Positions 5,479 to 7,887 of a DNA stretch of 7,887 nucleotides are shown here, in pieces. Source of the DNA: an uncultured Chloroflexota bacterium (GTDB taxonomy: Bacteria; Chloroflexota; Dehalococcoidia; CAUJGQ01); contig CALFMN010000123.1 in assembly GCA_937879875.1 (NCBI GenBank), positions 1 through 7,887 of the forward strand, in the 5' to 3' direction. Position 1 is the stretch's first letter. Each line of letters begins with the position of its first letter. The translations under genes and the position numbers were made by a program. The notes beneath the pieces are model-generated. The model was not told the DNA's origin, did no database searches, and worked only from the letters and a program-made list of their open reading frames with translations.

Positions 5479-6504
5479 ATGGCAAACCGGACCTACAGCG
5501 TGGCCGTGGTGGGCGCGACGGGCCTTGTCGGGCGCGAGTTCCTGCGCATTCTTGAGACAAGCCCCTTTCCGCTGAAAGCGCTGCGCCTGCTCGCGTCCAA
5601 ACGCTCGGCCGGTTCTACCATGCGCTTCCGCGGCGGCGAGCTGCCCGTCGAAGAGACGACGGACCAGAGCTTCGCCGGCCAGGACTTCGCCTTCGTCTCC
5701 GCCACCACCGAAGCGAGCAAGCAGTGGGTGCCGATCGCCGCGCGGGCGGGCGCCGTCGCCATCGACGACAGCTCCGCCTTCCGCATGGAGCCGTCGGTGC
5801 CGCTGGTCGTGCCCGAGGTCAACGCGGCCGATCTGGACGGGCACGGCCGCATCGTGGCGATTCCCAACTGCTCGACGACGCCGCTGGTGCTGGCGCTCTG
5901 GCCGCTGCACCAGGTCAACCCGGTGCAACGCGTCGTCGTTGCGACCTATCAGTCCGTCTCCGGTACGGGCACGGCGGCGGTGGAAGAGCTGCGGGCGCAG
6001 TCTCGGGCGCTGGCATTGGATGCGGGCGCCGAGCCGAAGGCCCAGGTCTACTCGCACCCGATCGCCTTCAACCTGCTGCCGCAGATCGACAGCTTTCTGG
6101 AGAACGGTTACACCAAAGAGGAGTGGAAGATGGTGCAGGAGACGCGCAAAATCATGCACGCGCCCGACCTGCCCATCAGCGCGACTTGCGTGCGCGTGCC
6201 CGTCTTCACCTGCCACAGCGAGGCCGTGCACGTCGAATTCGCACGGCCGATGGCGCCGGAAGCAGCGCGCGCGCTGCTGGCGGCGCAGCCCGGCATCTGC
6301 ATTCAGGACGACCCGGCGCGTGGCGTCTACCCGCATCCCGCCGCGGCGGCGGGCAAAGACCCCGTCTACGTGGGCCGCATTCGCCGCGACGCCTCGCATC
6401 CGCACGCGCTGGCGCTGTGGCTGGTCAGCGACAACCTGCGCAAAGGCGCCGCGCTCAACGCCCTGCAAATCGCCGAGGCGATGGTTGAGCGCGGGCTGGT
6501 GTAG
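5479..6504 (+). CDS. asd: Aspartate-semialdehyde dehydrogenase (Asd)
   Basis: 341-residue cytoplasmic enzyme that reduces aspartyl phosphate to aspartate semialdehyde with NADPH, the branch point to lysine/diaminopimelate and to homoserine (threonine, methionine). It has the NADP-binding VVGATGLVG (10-18), IDDSSAFRM (95-103), VVPEVN (110-115), the nucleophile Cys131 in IPNCSTTPLV, YQSVSGTG (157-164), NLLPQIDSF (198-206), then CVRVPVFTCHSE (237-248) with substrate-binding Arg239 and catalytic His246, and the C-terminal DNLRKGAALNALQIAE. Length is normal. The usual Asn of IDNSSAFRM is Asp here. The ATG at 5479 is chosen because the Rossmann strand begins within five residues; the G-rich Shine-Dalgarno run (5469-5476) is unusually close, ending 2 nt before the ATG. 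An in-frame ATG at 5422 lacks a ribosome binding site and overlaps the predicted promoter start. dapA follows after 271 bp. Confidence 0.95.
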   Translation: MANRTYSVAVVGATGLVGREFLRILETSPFPLKALRLLASKRSAGSTMRFRGGELPVEETTDQSFAGQDFAFVSATTEASKQWVPIAARAGAVAIDDSSAFRMEPSVPLVVPEVNAADLDGHGRIVAIPNCSTTPLVLALWPLHQVNPVQRVVVATYQSVSGTGTAAVEELRAQSRALALDAGAEPKAQVYSHPIAFNLLPQIDSFLENGYTKEEWKMVQETRKIMHAPDLPISATCVRVPVFTCHSEAVHVEFARPMAPEAARALLAAQPGICIQDDPARGVYPHPAAAAGKDPVYVGRIRRDASHPHALALWLVSDNLRKGAALNALQIAEAMVERGLV

Positions 6505-6513
6505 AGGGCGCGT

Positions 6514-6744
6514 GGCCCTCATCCTCACCCCCTCCCCTCTCCTTCTCCCAATTCTGGAGAGAAGGAGAGGGGCGATCCTGGGTCGGGCGTTCCAAAGGGC
6601 GCCGGGGCAGCGATCGGTGTATTGTAAGTGCGCGTCATAACGCACCCAACGTGTCTGCGACGGCGCCACGCCTTCAGCCCCGAACCATTGGAACGCGGTC
6701 CCCCTTCTCCCAGGATTGGGAGAAGGGGACAGGGGATGAGGGCC
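6514..6744. repeat. MITE-like nested inverted repeat, family B (231 bp)
   Basis: Nearly the whole asd-dapA gap is a nested inverted repeat. Outer arms: 11 bp perfect, GGCCCTCATCC (6514-6524) and GGATGAGGGCC (6734-6744). Inside each arm is a strong hairpin: 6534-6572 (14-bp stem plus inner CCA/TGG, loop ATTC, one bulged A) and 6701-6728 (perfect 12-bp stem, loop GGAT). Further in are 9-bp arms GCGTTCCAA (6587-6595) and TTGGAACGC (6688-6696), then GGCGCCG (6599-6605) and CGGCGCC (6661-6667). The centre has no gene. No target-site duplication is evident. It ends 16 nt before the dapA ribosome binding site. The first hairpin could also act at the 3' end of asd mRNA, but lacks a T-run. Confidence 0.65.
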
Positions 6745-6775
6745 GAACGGCCGCTAGCTCAGAGGAGAAACGCTG

Positions 6776-7672
6776 ATGGTCGAGATTGGCCGGCTGCTTA
6801 CTGCCATGGCGACCCCGTTCGACCGCAACGGTGAGGTAGATTTCAACCAGGCCGCGCGGCTCGCCCGCGCCCTGCTCGACTCCGGCTCCGACGGCCTCGT
6901 CGTGGCCGGCACCACCGGCGAGTCGCCCACACTGACCACGAAGGAGAAGTGGCAGCTCTTCGCCGCCGTGAAGAAGGCGGCCGGCGGCCGCGGCGCCGTG
7001 GTCGCCGGCACCGGTAACTACAACACGGCGGAGAGCATCGAGTTGTCGCGTGAGGCCGAGCGCATCGGCGTCGACGCGCTGCTGCTGACCGTGCCCTACT
7101 ATAACAAGCCCTCGCAGGACGGGCTGTTCCGTCACTTCGAGGCGATCGCGCGCAGCACCTCGCTGCCCTGCGTCCTCTACAACGTGCCCAGCCGCACCGT
7201 CACGGACATGAGCGCCGAGACGACGGTGCGCCTCTCGCACATCCCCAACATCGTCGGCATCAAAGAGGCGAGCGGCAATCTGGCCCAGATCAGCAACATC
7301 ATCCAGGGCGCCCGCGGCGACTTCCGCGTCTGGAGCGGCAACGACGAGGACACGCTGCCGATTCTGGCGATCGGCGGCTACGGCGTGGTCAGCGTGCTCT
7401 CGCACCTGGTCGGCTCGCAGATTCAGCAGATGATCCAGGCGTTCGTCAACGGCAGCAACGAGAAGGCCGCCGAGATCCACCGCCGGCTGCTGCCGCTGGT
7501 CAAGGCGATGTTCCTGATTGGCAACCCGTCGCCGCTGAAGTACGCGCTCAACCAGGCCGGCTTCAGCGTGGGCGACCCGCGCCTGCCGCTGGTGCCACCC
7601 GACGAGCCGACGGCGGCGAAGATCCGCGAGGCGCTGGCGGCGCAGCGCCTCGATCTGCCGGTGACCGTGTAG
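6776..7672 (+). CDS. dapA: 4-hydroxy-tetrahydrodipicolinate synthase (DapA)
   Basis: 298-residue aldolase-class enzyme condensing pyruvate with aspartate semialdehyde, the first committed step to diaminopimelate and lysine. It acts directly on the product of Asd encoded upstream, and its own product goes to DapB. Class I aldolase (beta/alpha)8 barrel signatures: AGTTGES (44-50), with the threonines that bind the pyruvate carboxylate; VPYYNKP (106-112), with the Tyr reaching across the dimer; YNVPSRT (135-141), with catalytic Tyr135 and substrate-binding Arg140; and IKEASGN (162-168), with Schiff-base Lys163. SGND (187-190) and GGYGVVS (200-206) complete the pyruvate site. Length is normal for the family. 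The ATG at 6776 has AGAGGAG (6761-6767) at an 8-nt spacing. No promoter is obvious between the family B repeat and the start, so it is either read from asd or initiated inside the repeat. A heptanucleotide repeat begins 2 nt after the stop. Confidence 0.96.
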   Translation: MVEIGRLLTAMATPFDRNGEVDFNQAARLARALLDSGSDGLVVAGTTGESPTLTTKEKWQLFAAVKKAAGGRGAVVAGTGNYNTAESIELSREAERIGVDALLLTVPYYNKPSQDGLFRHFEAIARSTSLPCVLYNVPSRTVTDMSAETTVRLSHIPNIVGIKEASGNLAQISNIIQGARGDFRVWSGNDEDTLPILAIGGYGVVSVLSHLVGSQIQQMIQAFVNGSNEKAAEIHRRLLPLVKAMFLIGNPSPLKYALNQAGFSVGDPRLPLVPPDEPTAAKIREALAAQRLDLPVTV

Positions 7673-7673
7673 T

Positions 7674-7708
7674 GGGGGCAGCAGGCAATGGGCGGCGGGC
7701 AGCGGCAA
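7674..7708 (+). repeat. Degenerate heptanucleotide tandem repeat after dapA
   Basis: About five 7-bp units follow the dapA stop directly: GGGGGCA, GCAGGCA, ATGGGCG, GCGGGCA, GCGGCAA. The period equals that of the repeat at the cheR stop, though the unit sequence differs. The remaining 7709-7785 has no gene. Confidence 0.45.
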
Positions 7709-7753
7709 TGGTTGATAGCCGGCGCGCCGCTGGTCGCGACTGCGCCGCGAAGA

Positions 7754-7768
7754 GCGCACACCGTGCGC
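7754..7768. repeat. Short intergenic hairpin next to a GTAGGGGCGCAC-type sequence
   Basis: GCGCAC-ACC-GTGCGC is a perfect 6-bp stem with a 3-base loop, followed by CCCTAC. Read on the minus strand it is GTAGGGGCGCACGGTGTGCG, a motif style common in dispersed intergenic repeats of some environmental bacteria (recalled, not searched). No T-run, so a terminator role is not supported. Confidence 0.3.
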
Positions 7769-7785
7769 CCCTACAGGTGACCATA

Positions 7786-7845
7786 GCGCCCCGCCTTCAG
7801 CCGCATTGCGCCGTATCAAGATCTCCCCTTCCCCTGGTATTGGGG
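7786..7845 (+). repeat. Truncated third palindromic element, related to the right half of family B
   Basis: The 17-mer GCGCCCCGCCTTCAGCC (7786-7802) matches 6663-6679 at 16 of 17 positions. In both places a pyrimidine-rich hairpin arm begins 21-22 nt later: at 6701, and here at 7825 with CCCCTTCCCC, loop TGGTATT, then GGGG. The returning arm is cut by the adapter after four bases. Same orientation as the 6663-6744 half. Confidence 0.45.
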
Positions 7846-7887
7846 CTGTCTCTTATACACATCTGACGCTGCCGACGATCTTACGCG
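7846..7887 (-). other. Nextera/Tn5 library adapter (synthetic)
   Basis: Reverse complement of 6-47: mosaic end (7846-7864), read-1 linker (7865-7878), the same 8-base index (7879-7886) and one base of P5. It is not genomic; genomic sequence ends at 7845. Confidence 0.98.

Noticed and set aside
6534..6572. Intrinsic terminator of asd
   Set aside because: The stem is strong but is followed by GCGATCC rather than a T-run, and a matching hairpin in inverse orientation at 6701-6728 shows it belongs to a repeat element. A termination effect remains possible.
1..7887. Perfect 42-bp terminal inverted repeats, as in an insertion sequence or linear plasmid
   Set aside because: They are Nextera adapter, index and Tn5 mosaic-end sequence. 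The mosaic end is here a reagent, not a resident transposon.

Overview
The window is high-GC bacterial DNA (mostly G/C at third codon positions) bracketed at both ends by synthetic Nextera/Tn5 library adapter. Real genomic sequence runs from 48 to 7845. The same P5-side adapter with the same 8-base index sits at both ends in inverted orientation, so the window looks like one complete tagmented fragment of about 7.8 kb (or a contig assembled from such a library), not a natural element with terminal repeats. Gene content (scpB, dapB, asd-dapA, a short MetE-like enzyme), very high GC and abundant small palindromic intergenic repeats would suit a Chloroflexota-like soil or environmental bacterium. 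That assignment is inference, as there is no rRNA or other taxonomic marker.

Layout: (1) 48-298, minus strand, the 5' end of a gene for a secreted Pro/Ala-rich protein, cut off by the left end, with a candidate response-regulator box upstream at 359-386. (2) 557-3702, plus strand: a FlK-like hotdog thioesterase, the condensin subunit ScpB, dihydrodipicolinate reductase DapB and an orphan CheR-type methyltransferase, separated by gaps of 64-126 bp. (3) 3928-5028, plus strand: a single-domain, cobalamin-independent methionine-synthase-like protein with an intact H/C/E/C zinc-site signature. (4) 5479-6504 asd and 6776-7672 dapA. The gaps before and after asd each hold a palindromic, MITE-like repeat of about 220 bp. 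A truncated third element, related to the second one, lies at the right edge.

Asd, DapA and DapB are consecutive enzymes from aspartyl phosphate to tetrahydrodipicolinate (lysine and diaminopimelate for peptidoglycan). Aspartate semialdehyde also feeds homoserine and methionine, so the MetE-like gene between dapB and asd fits an aspartate-family neighbourhood. ScpB, CheR and the thioesterase have no obvious metabolic link to these. All seven complete genes are on the plus strand, but the gaps and repeats argue for several transcription units.

I found no CRISPR array, RNA gene, toxin-antitoxin pair, phage gene or defence system. Coding content is ordinary. The unusual material is intergenic: two palindromic element families, degenerate heptanucleotide tandem repeats at or just after two stop codons, and an 11-bp-phased operator-like array.
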